In this document: positions 8,791-16,959 of the stretch, in pieces | Layout: every line of letters begins with the position of its first letter | Numbering within the stretch: position 1 is the stretch's first letter | Assembly: GCA_026129185.1 (NCBI GenBank) | Contig: JAHCIO010000007.1 | Span: forward strand, 71,119 to 135,118 | DNA length: 64,000 bases | From: Promineifilum sp019695075 | GTDB lineage: Bacteria > Chloroflexota > Anaerolineae > Promineifilales > Promineifilaceae | Reading direction: 5' to 3' | Made by a program: the position numbers and the translations under genes | The notes under the pieces: model-generated | Database searches by the model: none | The model's input: only the letters and a program-made list of their open reading frames with translations | Told to the model about the DNA's origin: nothing

Positions 8791-8907
8791 ACGTGTGAGT
8801 GTCCGCGCTGCCTTGTCGCGGCGCGTCTTAAACAAGTGCAGTACCATCTGGCGACGACGGCGCTCCAGCGCCGATAAGCCAAACAAGCGAACACTGGAGG
8901 AATATTC
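8791..8907 (+). promoter_or_regulatory. atpB-atpE intercistronic leader with hairpin and strong RBS
   Basis: This 117-base gap is non-coding. It contains a GC-rich inverted repeat, CGGCGCT-CC-AGCGCCG (8858-8873), and a clear Shine-Dalgarno GGAGGA (8896-8901) six bases before the atpE ATG. Subunit c is needed in many copies per complex, so a stabilising hairpin plus strong RBS here would fit extra translation of atpE. That role is inference. Confidence 0.5.
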
Positions 8908-9156
8908 ATGGATGAGTTGTCTGCAGCCGCTTTGGCAGAAGGTCTGAAGGCTATGGGCGCCGGTCTGGCTATGTTGGGCGCGATTGGCGCTGGCGCTGGT
9001 ATCGGTATCCTGGTCGGTGGCGCGGTGCAGGGCATTGCCCGCAACCCGGACGCGAGCGGCAACATTCAGACGAACATGATTCTGGGTATCGCGTTCACCG
9101 AGGCCGTAGCCATCTACGCCCTGGTCGTCGCGCTCATCATCCTGTTCGTGTTCTAG
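8908..9156 (+). CDS. atpE: F-type ATP synthase subunit c
   Basis: This is the 82-residue c-ring proteolipid with two TM helices joined by the polar loop RNPDASG (Arg45-Asn46-Pro47). The first helix carries a glycine-rich packing motif (GAIGAGAGIGILVGG). The ion-binding carboxylate is Glu65 in GIAFTEAVAIYALV. The residues that make Na+ sites (Gln in helix 1, Ser/Thr after the Glu) are not present: Ile and Ala stand there, so a proton-type ring is expected. The start is fixed by GGAGGA at 8896. Confidence 0.97.
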   Translation: MDELSAAALAEGLKAMGAGLAMLGAIGAGAGIGILVGGAVQGIARNPDASGNIQTNMILGIAFTEAVAIYALVVALIILFVF

Positions 9157-9209
9157 AACGCCGCCGGCGGCCCCAGGTCGCTTAGCACGCACAATGAAGA
9201 GGACCACGA

Positions 9210-9917
9210 ATGGAAGCATTAGGCATTAACCTAGGTTACCTGCTGACACAAATCTGCGGCATCAGCGCCCTGATCCTGATCCTGACGGCTTTCGTCTACA
9301 AGCCGATCCTGCGTGTCCTGGACCAGCGCAAGGCCCGCATCGCCAAGGGCCTGGAAGACGCGCGCCAGGCGGAGATCGCCCGCCAGAGCGCCGACGCCGA
9401 CGCCAAGCGCATCTTGGACGAAGCCCGCGCCGAGGCCGCCAACATCCGCCGCGACGCGGTTGTCGCCGCCGAGCAGGCGGCCAAGGACGTTGAGGTTCGC
9501 GCCCGCGAAGAGGCCAAGGGCATCATGGCCAACGCCCAGAGCGAAGCCACCGAGGAGCGCAACCGCATCCTGTCCGACCTGCGCGGCCAGGTGGCGGCCA
9601 TCTCCATCGCCGCGGCCAACAAGCTGGTCGGCGAATCGTTGGACGAGAAGCGGCAACGCCAGCTCATCAACGATTTCTTCAGCCGCGTCCCGGCCGATGT
9701 CGCCTCGCTGAAGGGCGATAGCGCCGAGATCACCAGCGCGTTGCCCCTGACGGCCGCCGAGCAAGAATCGGTGCGCCGGCTCGTGGGCGCGCCGAACGTC
9801 CAGTTCAAGGTCGATCCGGCCATCCTGGGTGGGCTGGTGGTGCGCGTGGGCGACCGCGTCGTCGATGACAGCGTCGCCAACCGCATGAGCGCCCTGCAGG
9901 AGTCGCTGCGTCGCTAA
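9210..9917 (+). CDS. atpF: ATP synthase b subunit fused to delta C-terminal domain
   Basis: The 235 residues divide into two parts. Residues 1-165 are a typical b subunit: an N-terminal TM, then a long Ala/Arg/Glu-rich stator coiled coil. Residues 170-235 match the C-terminal domain of the delta subunit, including VDPAILGGLVVRVGDRVVDDS and a final ALQESLRR helix. The six-helix N-terminal domain of delta, which binds the top of F1, is absent. The protein is therefore a b-delta(CTD) fusion joining membrane and peripheral stalk. Actinobacteria have a b-delta fusion of different extent. No atpA follows; the operon ends here. Confidence 0.88.
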   Translation: MEALGINLGYLLTQICGISALILILTAFVYKPILRVLDQRKARIAKGLEDARQAEIARQSADADAKRILDEARAEAANIRRDAVVAAEQAAKDVEVRAREEAKGIMANAQSEATEERNRILSDLRGQVAAISIAAANKLVGESLDEKRQRQLINDFFSRVPADVASLKGDSAEITSALPLTAAEQESVRRLVGAPNVQFKVDPAILGGLVVRVGDRVVDDSVANRMSALQESLRR

Positions 9918-10050
9918 GGCGCGACAGGTCGCGCCACCGCGGCGCGCGTCCATTGACTATCGATAGCGCTCTCGTTAAGAGAGGGGAGAAGCGGCGGCCG
10001 CGCCGAAACGGCCGCCAACCCTTTGCTGGTTGACAGCTTGGCCCAACCGA

Positions 10051-10086
10051 CAGGCCGGGGACAGCAATCGCCCCGGCCTGTTCTAT
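10051..10086 (+). terminator. Rho-independent terminator of the Fo operon
   Basis: CAGGCCGGGG (10051-10060) and CCCCGGCCTG (10071-10080) form a perfect 10-bp stem with a 10-base loop, followed by TTCTATTA. Two further hairpins lie upstream in the same gap: GGCGCGA-CAGG-TCGCGCC directly after the atpF stop (9918-9935), and a GGCGGCC/GGCCGCC pair near 9993-10017. The 237-base gap holds no other gene. Confidence 0.82.
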
Positions 10087-10154
10087 TATGTGCGCCACTT
10101 GACAGGCCCGCCGCCCGGCGTTAGCATCCGCCCGGAGTCGTAGAGATCGCTGAC

Positions 10155-10766
10155 ATGAATCAAGACCAACCATTGCCGCCCCGCCCGACGCTGACCGACC
10201 AGTTGCGCGTGCGCACGCGCTTCATCATCGACCCCATCGTCGAGACGATGGCCCGCTTCAAGCTCTCGCCCGACCTGTTAACCGTCGCCGGCGCGCTGGC
10301 ACACGTGCTCTTCGCCTACCTGATCGGCATCGGCGAGTTCCGTTGGGCGGCGCTGGCCATCACCCTGGTGTCGCCGCTGGACGCGCTCGATGGGGCGCTG
10401 GCGCGCAAGCTGGGGCGCAAGCAGGGCGGCTTCGGCGCGTTCCTCGACTCCTCGCTCGACCGGCTGGCCGAGATCGTCCTCTTCGGCGGCTTCATCTATT
10501 ACTACTACACCCACGACGACCCGCGTATGATGGCCATCGCCTACCTGGCCGTCACCGGCTCGCTGATGGTCAGCTACGCCCGCTCGCGGGCCGAAGCGCT
10601 GGGCTACTCGGCCAAGATGGGCGTCCTCAGCCGCGTGGAGCGCTACGCCGTCCTGGTGGTCTTCCTGGCCCTGAACATGCCCCAGATTGCCCTGGTCATC
10701 CTGGCCATCTTCACCTATTTCACCTTCTTCCAGCGCATGTTCGCCGTCTGGAAGCAGTCGCGGTAA
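10155..10766 (+). CDS. CDP-alcohol phosphatidyltransferase family protein
   Basis: This integral membrane enzyme transfers a phosphatidyl group from a CDP-lipid to an alcohol acceptor in phospholipid head-group synthesis. It has 203 residues and about five or six TM segments. The family signature is intact from about residue 76 (DALDGALARKLG, then GAFLDSSLDR), with all four metal-binding aspartates. The acceptor could be inositol phosphate or glycerol phosphate; the sequence alone does not decide. It is followed 12 bases later by the lgt-like gene, so the two lipid-related genes are likely co-transcribed. Confidence 0.9.
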   Translation: MNQDQPLPPRPTLTDQLRVRTRFIIDPIVETMARFKLSPDLLTVAGALAHVLFAYLIGIGEFRWAALAITLVSPLDALDGALARKLGRKQGGFGAFLDSSLDRLAEIVLFGGFIYYYYTHDDPRMMAIAYLAVTGSLMVSYARSRAEALGYSAKMGVLSRVERYAVLVVFLALNMPQIALVILAIFTYFTFFQRMFAVWKQSR

Positions 10767-10778
10767 AGGGAGCCGGCC

Positions 10779-11966
10779 GTGACTGCGCGACGCCGCATCG
10801 AGCCGTACTGGTACGTCATTAGCCTGGTTCTGCTGGCCCTGGCCGTGGTCTACGTCGTCCACCTGCTGACGGGTTTCATGCCCGCGCGGGCGGCATTTTT
10901 TGTCTTTGGCCTGGCCATCTACTGGTACGCCATCTGCATCCTCGTCGGCGTCAGTCTGGGCACGTGGGTTGTGGCCCGCCTGGCCGACCGGCGAGCGCGG
11001 GCGATCTTCGCGGCGACCGTGCCGGCCGAAGTGCGCGCCCGGCCGCTGGCCGACGCCGGTCTGCCCGAGGGTGCGGCGGCGCTGCTGGCCCGCCGCAAGC
11101 TGGCGACGCTGGGCGACTTGCTCTACGAGGTCGGCCTCGACCCGCGCCGGCTGGGCCTGAAGTCGCCCGCCTGGGCCGAGGTGGACGCCGCGCTGGGCAA
11201 GACGCCCGATGTGGATCCCACCTGGCTCGCCAACGCCCCCTGGCGCGTCTGGAACCCCGACCACGCCTGGGGCGGTCTATTGTGGATGCTTGTGCTGGGC
11301 CTCATTGGCGCGCGCCTCTACCACGTGCTGACGCCCTCGCCCAGCATGGCCGCCGTCGGCATCACCTCCTGGCGCGACTACTTCCGCTATCCCGTGCAGC
11401 TGCTCAACTTCCGCGGCGGCGGCCTGGGCATCTACGGGGCAATGGTCGGCGGGCTGCTGGCCATTCTGCTCTACACGCGCCGCCACCGGCTGCCGATGTT
11501 GGCCTGGGCCGACCTGGCCGTCATTGGCGCGGCGCTGGGGCAGGCCGTCGGCCGTTGGGGCAATTTCTTCAACCAGGAACTCTATGGCCGGCCAACCAAT
11601 CTGCCCTGGGCCGTGACCATCGACCCGCTCCACCGCCTGCCCGACTACGCCGACTTCAGCACCTTCCACCCCGCCTTCCTGTATGAATCGCTGTGGAGCC
11701 TGCTGACCTTTGGCGTCCTGCTATGGCTCTATCGCCGGCGCGGCGAGCGGCTGCTGTCGGGCGAGCTGCTGGCGCTCTATCTCGTCGCCTATGCCGTCGG
11801 CCGCAGCCTGCTGGAACTGGTGCGCCTGGACAGCCGCGCCGTGCCCTTCCTGGGGCTGGAGACGGGGCTGGCCGTGGCCACGCTCGTCTCGCTGCTGGTG
11901 GCGCTGGTGGCCATCGTTGCCGTCGTCGTCCGGCGGGCGCGCCGTCGTCGGCTGAGCGGCGGCTAA
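10779..11966 (+). CDS. lgt: Prolipoprotein diacylglyceryl transferase with inserted helical domain
   Basis: Lgt adds diacylglycerol to the lipobox cysteine of prelipoproteins at the membrane. The 395 residues include the signature GRWGNFFNQELYGR (about 259-272), FRGGGLGIYGAMVGG and HPAFLYE, so the catalytic core is complete. Between the first TMs and the core lies a soluble insert of about 90 residues (70-160). Its centre, LLARRKLATLGDLLYEVGL then LGLKSPAWAEVDAAL, resembles the helix-hairpin fold of the RNA polymerase alpha C-terminal domain. GTG start with AAAGGGAG upstream. Several lipobox proteins in the window would be its substrates. Confidence 0.88.
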   Translation: MTARRRIEPYWYVISLVLLALAVVYVVHLLTGFMPARAAFFVFGLAIYWYAICILVGVSLGTWVVARLADRRARAIFAATVPAEVRARPLADAGLPEGAAALLARRKLATLGDLLYEVGLDPRRLGLKSPAWAEVDAALGKTPDVDPTWLANAPWRVWNPDHAWGGLLWMLVLGLIGARLYHVLTPSPSMAAVGITSWRDYFRYPVQLLNFRGGGLGIYGAMVGGLLAILLYTRRHRLPMLAWADLAVIGAALGQAVGRWGNFFNQELYGRPTNLPWAVTIDPLHRLPDYADFSTFHPAFLYESLWSLLTFGVLLWLYRRRGERLLSGELLALYLVAYAVGRSLLELVRLDSRAVPFLGLETGLAVATLVSLLVALVAIVAVVVRRARRRRLSGG

Positions 11967-12053
11967 TCGTCGCTGGCCGGGGGCGGGGAGTCTGCTACAC
12001 TGGCGACTGTCGCCGGCCCCGGACAAAACGGCCGCGAACGAAAGGTTGAACCG

Positions 12054-13406
12054 TTGTTCTCGAAACGCGCCGCTCCCATCCTCGTCATCCTCGTCGCCGC
12101 CGCGCTGGTGGCGCTGGCCGTCTGGCTGGTCGGCCGCGTCCTCAACGGCGACGACAGCCTGTTGCGCAACGCCACCGTGCGCGACGCCGTCATCACTCCC
12201 AACGCCGACGGCGACACCGACGCCACCCTCATCCACTACGAACTGTCGCGCAACGCCACCGTCAGCATCTACCTGGAAAACGCCGCCGGCGAGCGCTTCA
12301 CCTTTCGCCAGGACAAGCCGCGTGGCGCGGGCGAGTATGAGGTGCTCTTCAGCGGCGTCGTCGACGGTTACCGGCTGCCGGGCGAGACCATCGCCGGCGA
12401 CATCCTGGCCCGCCTACTGCGCGACGGCGATTACACCTGGAGCATCGTCGCCACCGACCTCGACGGTGTCAGCGAAACCCAGTCGGGCACGCTGACCATC
12501 GCCGCCGCCGACCCGGAGCTGCCGGAGATTCGCAACTTCAGCCTCGACAAGGATACCTTCACGCCCAACCGCGACGGCATCGCCGACCGCTTGCTGGCGC
12601 AGCTCTATCTGCCCAAGGAGGTCGCCTCGCTGCGCGTCTTCCTGCAGATGCCCGACGGCAGCGAAATGCCCATCGCCGAGCAGGAGCGCGACATCCCCCT
12701 GAATATGCCCGGCCGCCACTACTTCGATTACGAGGGCGGCGTTGACAATGGCGAGACGCCTCCGCCCGACGGCACGTACCCGCTCATCGCCGTGGCCGAA
12801 GACCTGGAGGGGCAGCGCATGCGCGCCGAGAGCGAGCTGACCATCCAGTTCGGTGGCGTGCCGCGCGGCTACATCATCTCGCCGCCGACGGGCAACACGG
12901 TGCAGTGGAGTGCCACGGCCGTGTCCCTGTGCGACACCATCACGTTCACCCTGACCGTGGAGAACGACGGCAACACGCCCATCCGCACCACCGGCCCCGC
13001 GCCGGGCACGGTCTACGACTCCGACTGGAACTACAACACCGTCGGCTGGCCCACCGAGTCGGGCGCGTTCCGCGTGGCCATCGGCTTCGAGAACGAGCTG
13101 ACCAACTACCCCTATCGTTGGGCCGTGGGCAACGTCGAAGACTTGCAGCGCATCGGCGACTACTACTACCTGATGCCCGGGCAGCGCGCCGTCGTCACCG
13201 GCAGCATCCGCGTCGTCGATGTCTTCGGCGTGCGCAACCCGCAGCCCATCTGGGCCGGCCTCATCCACGAGGACGTGGAGATCACCGCCTTCAACGACCG
13301 CGTCGATACCCAGTCGATCCTCGTTGACGTGCCCGATGCGGACAACATGCCCACCTGCGCGCCGCGAGCCATCCCCGTGCGCGTCTTGCCGGAGGGCAAC
13401 AATTAA
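12054..13406 (+). CDS. Membrane-anchored extracytoplasmic protein with FlgD-like Ig repeats
   Basis: The 450 residues begin with an uncleaved-looking N-terminal TM (about 5-30). Two repeats of the FlgD/CHU_C-type Ig fold follow; each opens with an ITPNADGDTDAT or FTPNRDGIADRL motif and ends with a DGDYTWSIVATD or DGTYPLIAVAED strand. The C-terminal half has no family I recognise, but holds two cysteines far apart (CDTITF and PTCAPR). It is probably a surface or wall-associated structural protein. The TTG start is the first in frame next to the TM. Function unknown. Confidence 0.75.
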   Translation: MFSKRAAPILVILVAAALVALAVWLVGRVLNGDDSLLRNATVRDAVITPNADGDTDATLIHYELSRNATVSIYLENAAGERFTFRQDKPRGAGEYEVLFSGVVDGYRLPGETIAGDILARLLRDGDYTWSIVATDLDGVSETQSGTLTIAAADPELPEIRNFSLDKDTFTPNRDGIADRLLAQLYLPKEVASLRVFLQMPDGSEMPIAEQERDIPLNMPGRHYFDYEGGVDNGETPPPDGTYPLIAVAEDLEGQRMRAESELTIQFGGVPRGYIISPPTGNTVQWSATAVSLCDTITFTLTVENDGNTPIRTTGPAPGTVYDSDWNYNTVGWPTESGAFRVAIGFENELTNYPYRWAVGNVEDLQRIGDYYYLMPGQRAVVTGSIRVVDVFGVRNPQPIWAGLIHEDVEITAFNDRVDTQSILVDVPDADNMPTCAPRAIPVRVLPEGNN

Positions 13407-13568
13407 TCTCCCCTAAATGAGATTGCCGCCTCTCTGTCTGTCGTTATACACTAGCCCTATCGTCGGTGTCTGATTCTCCCCCACCCATCGGGGCGGCCGG
13501 ACAATCGCACAGTTCTTGACAAATGGCAGGCGACTGGCGGACTCGTCAGTCGCTTTCTACGGTTAAAG

Positions 13569-14816
13569 ATGCATCGTCGCACACGAAATGTCGCCCTGGT
13601 CGCCCTGACAGCGCTCCTGCCGCTGCTCGTTGCCGCTTGCCGGCCGGAGACGCCGACCGTCGCCGTTGAGGTGACGCGCCTGGTGACGGCCGCGCCGGAG
13701 AGTTCTGCATCACCTTCACCCATGCCGACGGCGGCCCTGGCCGGCGCAACCGCCGTGACCCTGGCCGGCGGGGCCACCAGCGCGCCCACCGTCGCCGCGC
13801 CGCCCGTCCCTGTCGAGGTCACCGTCGAAGTCACCCGCCCACCGCTGGGCACGGCCGAGCGGCCGGTGCAACTGCTCTTCCCGCCAACGACGGCCGCGGC
13901 AGTCATCGCCCAGCGCGCCGAGCCACTCGTGGCCGCGCTGGCGGCGGCCACGGGCATGGAGTTCGCCGTGGGCATCCCCGACGACGAGGCTGCCGCGGCA
14001 GCGCTGCTGTGCGCGGCCCCGGCCGACACCATCGCCTTCGTCTCCGCCGCCGCCTACACCGTGGCCCATGATGAGTGCGGCGCGGTGGCCGGCCTGGTGG
14101 CCCGCCACGACGACGGCCTGACCTGGCAGATGGGCATGCTGGTGACCCGACCGGGCGCGGCCGGCGCGTTGAGCGATCTGGCCGGCCGGCGCTGGGCCGT
14201 GGCCGACGCGCGCAGTCTGCCCAACTATCTCTACTTCCGCGCCCAGATGGCCGAGGCGGGCATCGAACCGGGCGAGGTCGTTACCGCGCCGGAGGACACC
14301 AGCGCCCTGCTGGCCCTGCGCGATCAGGAGGTCGATTTCACCACGGCCGTCTTCGTTCCGCCCATCATGCCGCTGGAGCGGCAGTGGATCTATGGCGAGA
14401 CCGACCCGGAAGAGTGGCGCGTCCTGGGCATTGCCCCGACGCGCAGCCCGATTGGCTACGTGATCGTCGCCGGGGAGCCGGAATTTGGCGGCTATCGGCT
14501 CCGCGACGCACGCGCCCGGCTGTTCGACACCACGCCCGACATCTTTGACGTCACCCGTATCCTGGCGCTGAGCGAACCGATCCCCAACGAGACGGTCGTC
14601 TTCGGCGCTGACTTCCCGCTCAGTCTGGCCCGGCAGACGCTGGCGACGATGGTCGAATTCGCCGCGTCCGAAGCCTGTCAGACATCGCTGTGCTCGGCCG
14701 ACCTGTACGGCTGGACCGGACTGGAACCGGCCGATGATGCCGCCTATGACCCGATTCGCCATATCCAAGACACGCTGGAACTGGAAGCTGCCGACCTATG
14801 GGCAGAACTGGACTGA
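13569..14816 (+). CDS. PhnD-like phosphate/phosphonate-type substrate-binding lipoprotein
   Basis: The 415 residues open with a lipoprotein signal (LLPLLVAAC lipobox) and a Thr/Pro/Ala-rich linker. The body is a periplasmic-binding-protein type 2 fold of the PhnD kind: an opening VQLLFPPTTAA strand, a DTIAFVSAAAYT segment, and DLAGRRWAVADARSLPNYLYFRAQM, matching the usual 'dLkGkrvafvdp.StSG' block. No permease or ATPase gene is nearby, so it is an orphan binding protein, perhaps a sensor or part of a dispersed transporter. The ligand cannot be told from sequence. The stop is one base before the next gene. Confidence 0.8.
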   Translation: MHRRTRNVALVALTALLPLLVAACRPETPTVAVEVTRLVTAAPESSASPSPMPTAALAGATAVTLAGGATSAPTVAAPPVPVEVTVEVTRPPLGTAERPVQLLFPPTTAAAVIAQRAEPLVAALAAATGMEFAVGIPDDEAAAAALLCAAPADTIAFVSAAAYTVAHDECGAVAGLVARHDDGLTWQMGMLVTRPGAAGALSDLAGRRWAVADARSLPNYLYFRAQMAEAGIEPGEVVTAPEDTSALLALRDQEVDFTTAVFVPPIMPLERQWIYGETDPEEWRVLGIAPTRSPIGYVIVAGEPEFGGYRLRDARARLFDTTPDIFDVTRILALSEPIPNETVVFGADFPLSLARQTLATMVEFAASEACQTSLCSADLYGWTGLEPADDAAYDPIRHIQDTLELEAADLWAELD

Positions 14817-14817
14817 G

Positions 14818-15750
14818 ATGATCGACGTCGCCGTCATCATCGTCAGTTGGAACGTCCGCAACTACCTGTCGGACTGCCTGCGCTCGGTCGCCGCCGACCT
14901 GCGCGCCTCGCGGCTGCGGGGAGAGGTGTGGGTCATCGACAACGCTTCGACCGACGGCACAGTGGCGCTGCTGGAAGACCTGTTCCCGCAGGTACACGTC
15001 ATTGCCAACCAGGCCAACGTGGGCTTCGGCGCGGCCAACAACCAGGGCATGCGCGCCGCCGCCGCCAGCCGGCCGCGCTACTACCTCTTCCTGAACCCCG
15101 ACACGCTGGTGCGCCCCGGGGCCATCGGCCGGATGGTCAAGTGCCTCGACGACCGGCCGAAGGGCGGCATGGCCAGCGCGCGGCTCATCTTCGGCGACGG
15201 CCGCTTCCAGCACAGCGCCTTCTCTTTCCCCGGACTGGGGCAACTGGTCTTCGACTTGTACACCATGCCGCCCCGCCTCTACGAGAGCCGGCTCAACGGC
15301 CGCTACCCGCGCCGTTTCTTCCAGCCCAACCGGCCGCCCTTCACCGTCGATCACCCCCTCGGGGCGACGATGCTCGTTCGCGCCGACGTGGCCGAATCAA
15401 CCCAGGGCTTCGACGAATCCTTCCATATGTACTGCGAGGAGATCGATTGGAGTTGGCGCGTGCGCGAGTCGGGCTGGGAGATCTACGTCGTGCCGGAGGC
15501 GGAGATCGTCCACTATGGCGGCGAGAGCACGCGGCAAATTCCGGCCCAGTCGCTGCTGAACCTCTGGGAGAGCCGGGCGCAGCTCTATCGCAAGCACCAC
15601 GGGCCGGTGAAGCAGTGGGTTGCCGGCTGGCTGGTGCGCCGCAAGATGGCCCGTCGGGCGCGCCTGGCCCAGGACCCGCAACTCAAGAGCGCCTACGAGC
15701 GCATTGTCCTGGCCTGGTCGGCCGATGGCCACTCGCAGCGCCCCGCCTAG
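14818..15750 (+). CDS. Family 2 glycosyltransferase
   Basis: The 310-residue GT-A-fold glycosyltransferase resembles rhamnosyltransferase-like WbbL proteins. It opens with VAVIIVSWNVRNYL and has the nucleotide-binding stretch VIDNASTDGTVALLE, then NQGMRAAAA and FLNPDTLVRPGAI. The typical acceptor-side block FHMYCEEIDWSWR and a C-terminal YRKHHG element follow. It probably adds a sugar to a cell-envelope polysaccharide. The ATG at 14818 is chosen because it follows the previous stop by one base and begins the conserved beta strand; an upstream in-frame ATG lies inside the previous gene. Its end overlaps the convergent foldase gene by 4 bases. Confidence 0.9.
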   Translation: MIDVAVIIVSWNVRNYLSDCLRSVAADLRASRLRGEVWVIDNASTDGTVALLEDLFPQVHVIANQANVGFGAANNQGMRAAAASRPRYYLFLNPDTLVRPGAIGRMVKCLDDRPKGGMASARLIFGDGRFQHSAFSFPGLGQLVFDLYTMPPRLYESRLNGRYPRRFFQPNRPPFTVDHPLGATMLVRADVAESTQGFDESFHMYCEEIDWSWRVRESGWEIYVVPEAEIVHYGGESTRQIPAQSLLNLWESRAQLYRKHHGPVKQWVAGWLVRRKMARRARLAQDPQLKSAYERIVLAWSADGHSQRPA

Positions 15751-16691
15751 GGCACGAAGCGCTCAATCGTCGCCGCCGCCCACAGGCCGTCGAGCCACTC
15801 GCTGAAGGTCGCCTGCCAGAGGGCGGAGGTGGCGTCGGCGGTCAGTTCCCGCTCCGGGTCGCGCTCCGTCACCTGAATGATGTAGTAGGTCGTCTTGCCG
15901 TCCGCGCCGGTGACGGCGATTACGTTGCTGATCTCCTCCGGCTGCAGGGCGAAGGCGGCCGCCTCCACCTCCGGCACCAACAACGATCCCCGCGCGAAGA
16001 AGCCCAAATCGCCGCCGATCTCGGCCGTGACGCGATCGACGGAGTTCTGCTCCGCCAGGAAGGCGAAGTCGTCGCCGGCGCGGGCGCGGTCGAGCACGTT
16101 CTGGGCCAGCGCGGCGTCGTCCATCTGGATGTAGCGAGCGCGCACCTGCTCGGCCGTCGTCGGCACGTCGGCCGTCACCCTGGTGGTCATCTCCCCGATG
16201 ATCATCTCCACCGCCAGGGCTTCGCGGAACTCGTCTTCGGTGTAGCCGTTGGTTTGCAGCCAGGCGTCGAACTCGGCCGGCGTGGCGTAAGTGGCGCGCA
16301 ACTCGGTCAGTTTGGCCGCGACGGCATCCGGCGCGACGGCAATGCCCTCGGCCGCCGCCGCCTGAGCGATGAGTTGCCGCTCGATGAGCGCGTCGAGCAC
16401 CTGCTGGGTCGCGTCGGCGGCGGGCACGTCCGGCTGCGCCGCCGTGAAGCGAGCCAACTCGCGCTCGAAGGCGACCAGGGTAATCTGCTCGCCGTTGACC
16501 AGGGCGGCCAGCGGCTCGGTGGGCGTCGGCGTCGGCGGGACGGGCGTGGATGTGGACGCCACGGGCGGGGGCCGCGTGGCGACGACGGCCGTAGCGGCGG
16601 GTGTGGCCTCGGCGGTGGCCGCGGGGTCTTGCCGGCAGCCGGCCAGTAACAACAGAAGCAGCGCCAACAGCGCCGCGATGCGGTAGTTCAT
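15747..16691 (-). CDS. Parvulin-type peptidyl-prolyl isomerase lipoprotein (PrsA/SurA-like)
   Basis: The 314-residue extracytoplasmic foldase begins with a lipobox (LLLLLAGC) and a Pro/Thr-rich linker to about residue 60. An N-terminal SurA-like helical region follows (VNGEQITLVAFERELARF onward), then a parvulin domain from about 195, with FAFLAEQNSVD, GGDLGFFARGSLLVPEVEAAAF and the closing YYIIQVTERDPER. Such proteins assist folding of exported proteins. It stands alone, facing away from the palindromic repeat at 16739 and converging on the glycosyltransferase gene. Confidence 0.88.
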   Translation of the reverse strand: MNYRIAALLALLLLLLAGCRQDPAATAEATPAATAVVATRPPPVASTSTPVPPTPTPTEPLAALVNGEQITLVAFERELARFTAAQPDVPAADATQQVLDALIERQLIAQAAAAEGIAVAPDAVAAKLTELRATYATPAEFDAWLQTNGYTEDEFREALAVEMIIGEMTTRVTADVPTTAEQVRARYIQMDDAALAQNVLDRARAGDDFAFLAEQNSVDRVTAEIGGDLGFFARGSLLVPEVEAAAFALQPEEISNVIAVTGADGKTTYYIIQVTERDPERELTADATSALWQATFSEWLDGLWAAATIERFVP

Positions 16692-16738
16692 AGCCGCGAT
16701 TATAGCGCGGACGCCGCCGGGGAAGAATAGCCCAGATC

Positions 16739-16772
16739 AGACCTCAGAGGTCTCAGAAGACCTCTGAGGTCT
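16739..16772. repeat. Nested palindromic repeat (AGACCTC/GAGGTCT)
   Basis: AGACCTCAGAGGTCT (16739-16753), CAGA, then AGACCTCTGAGGTCT (16758-16772). The two 15-mers are exact reverse complements, and each is itself a palindrome around its central base. The element can thus fold as one 15-bp hairpin or two 7-bp hairpins. It lies in the 88-base gap between the foldase gene and a small membrane protein gene. It has no T-run, so it is more likely an interspersed repeat than a standard terminator. Confidence 0.85.
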
Positions 16773-16779
16773 GGCCGCG

Positions 16780-16959
16780 TCAGCGCAAGAACAGAACCCA
16801 GACGACAAAGGCCACGATCAGCAGCCCGCCGGCCACCAGCAGCACCCGCGTGAACTCCATCGCCACGCTAATGAAGTAGCGCACGACCACGGCCAGCAGC
16901 GCCAGGACGATCACCGCCAGCACGACCCAGCCGGCCGTGGTCAGGCTCAGCCCGTCCAT
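16780..16959 (-). CDS. Small membrane protein, 59 residues
   Basis: The protein has 59 residues with two hydrophobic stretches (about 9-28 and 36-57) joined by a short loop (VRYFISVAMEFTR). No family recognised. The ATG at 16959 lies inside the 3' end of hutI (13-base overlap), which suggests translational coupling and a shared mRNA. A longer open frame extends upstream, but only this hydrophobic part looks like protein. Moderate confidence that it is expressed. Confidence 0.6.
   Translation of the reverse strand: MDGLSLTTAGWVVLAVIVLALLAVVVRYFISVAMEFTRVLLVAGGLLIVAFVVWVLFLR

Noticed and set aside
13516..13521. Perfect TTGACA before the PhnD-like gene
   Set aside because: No -10-like hexamer stands 15-19 bases downstream, so a promoter is not supported.
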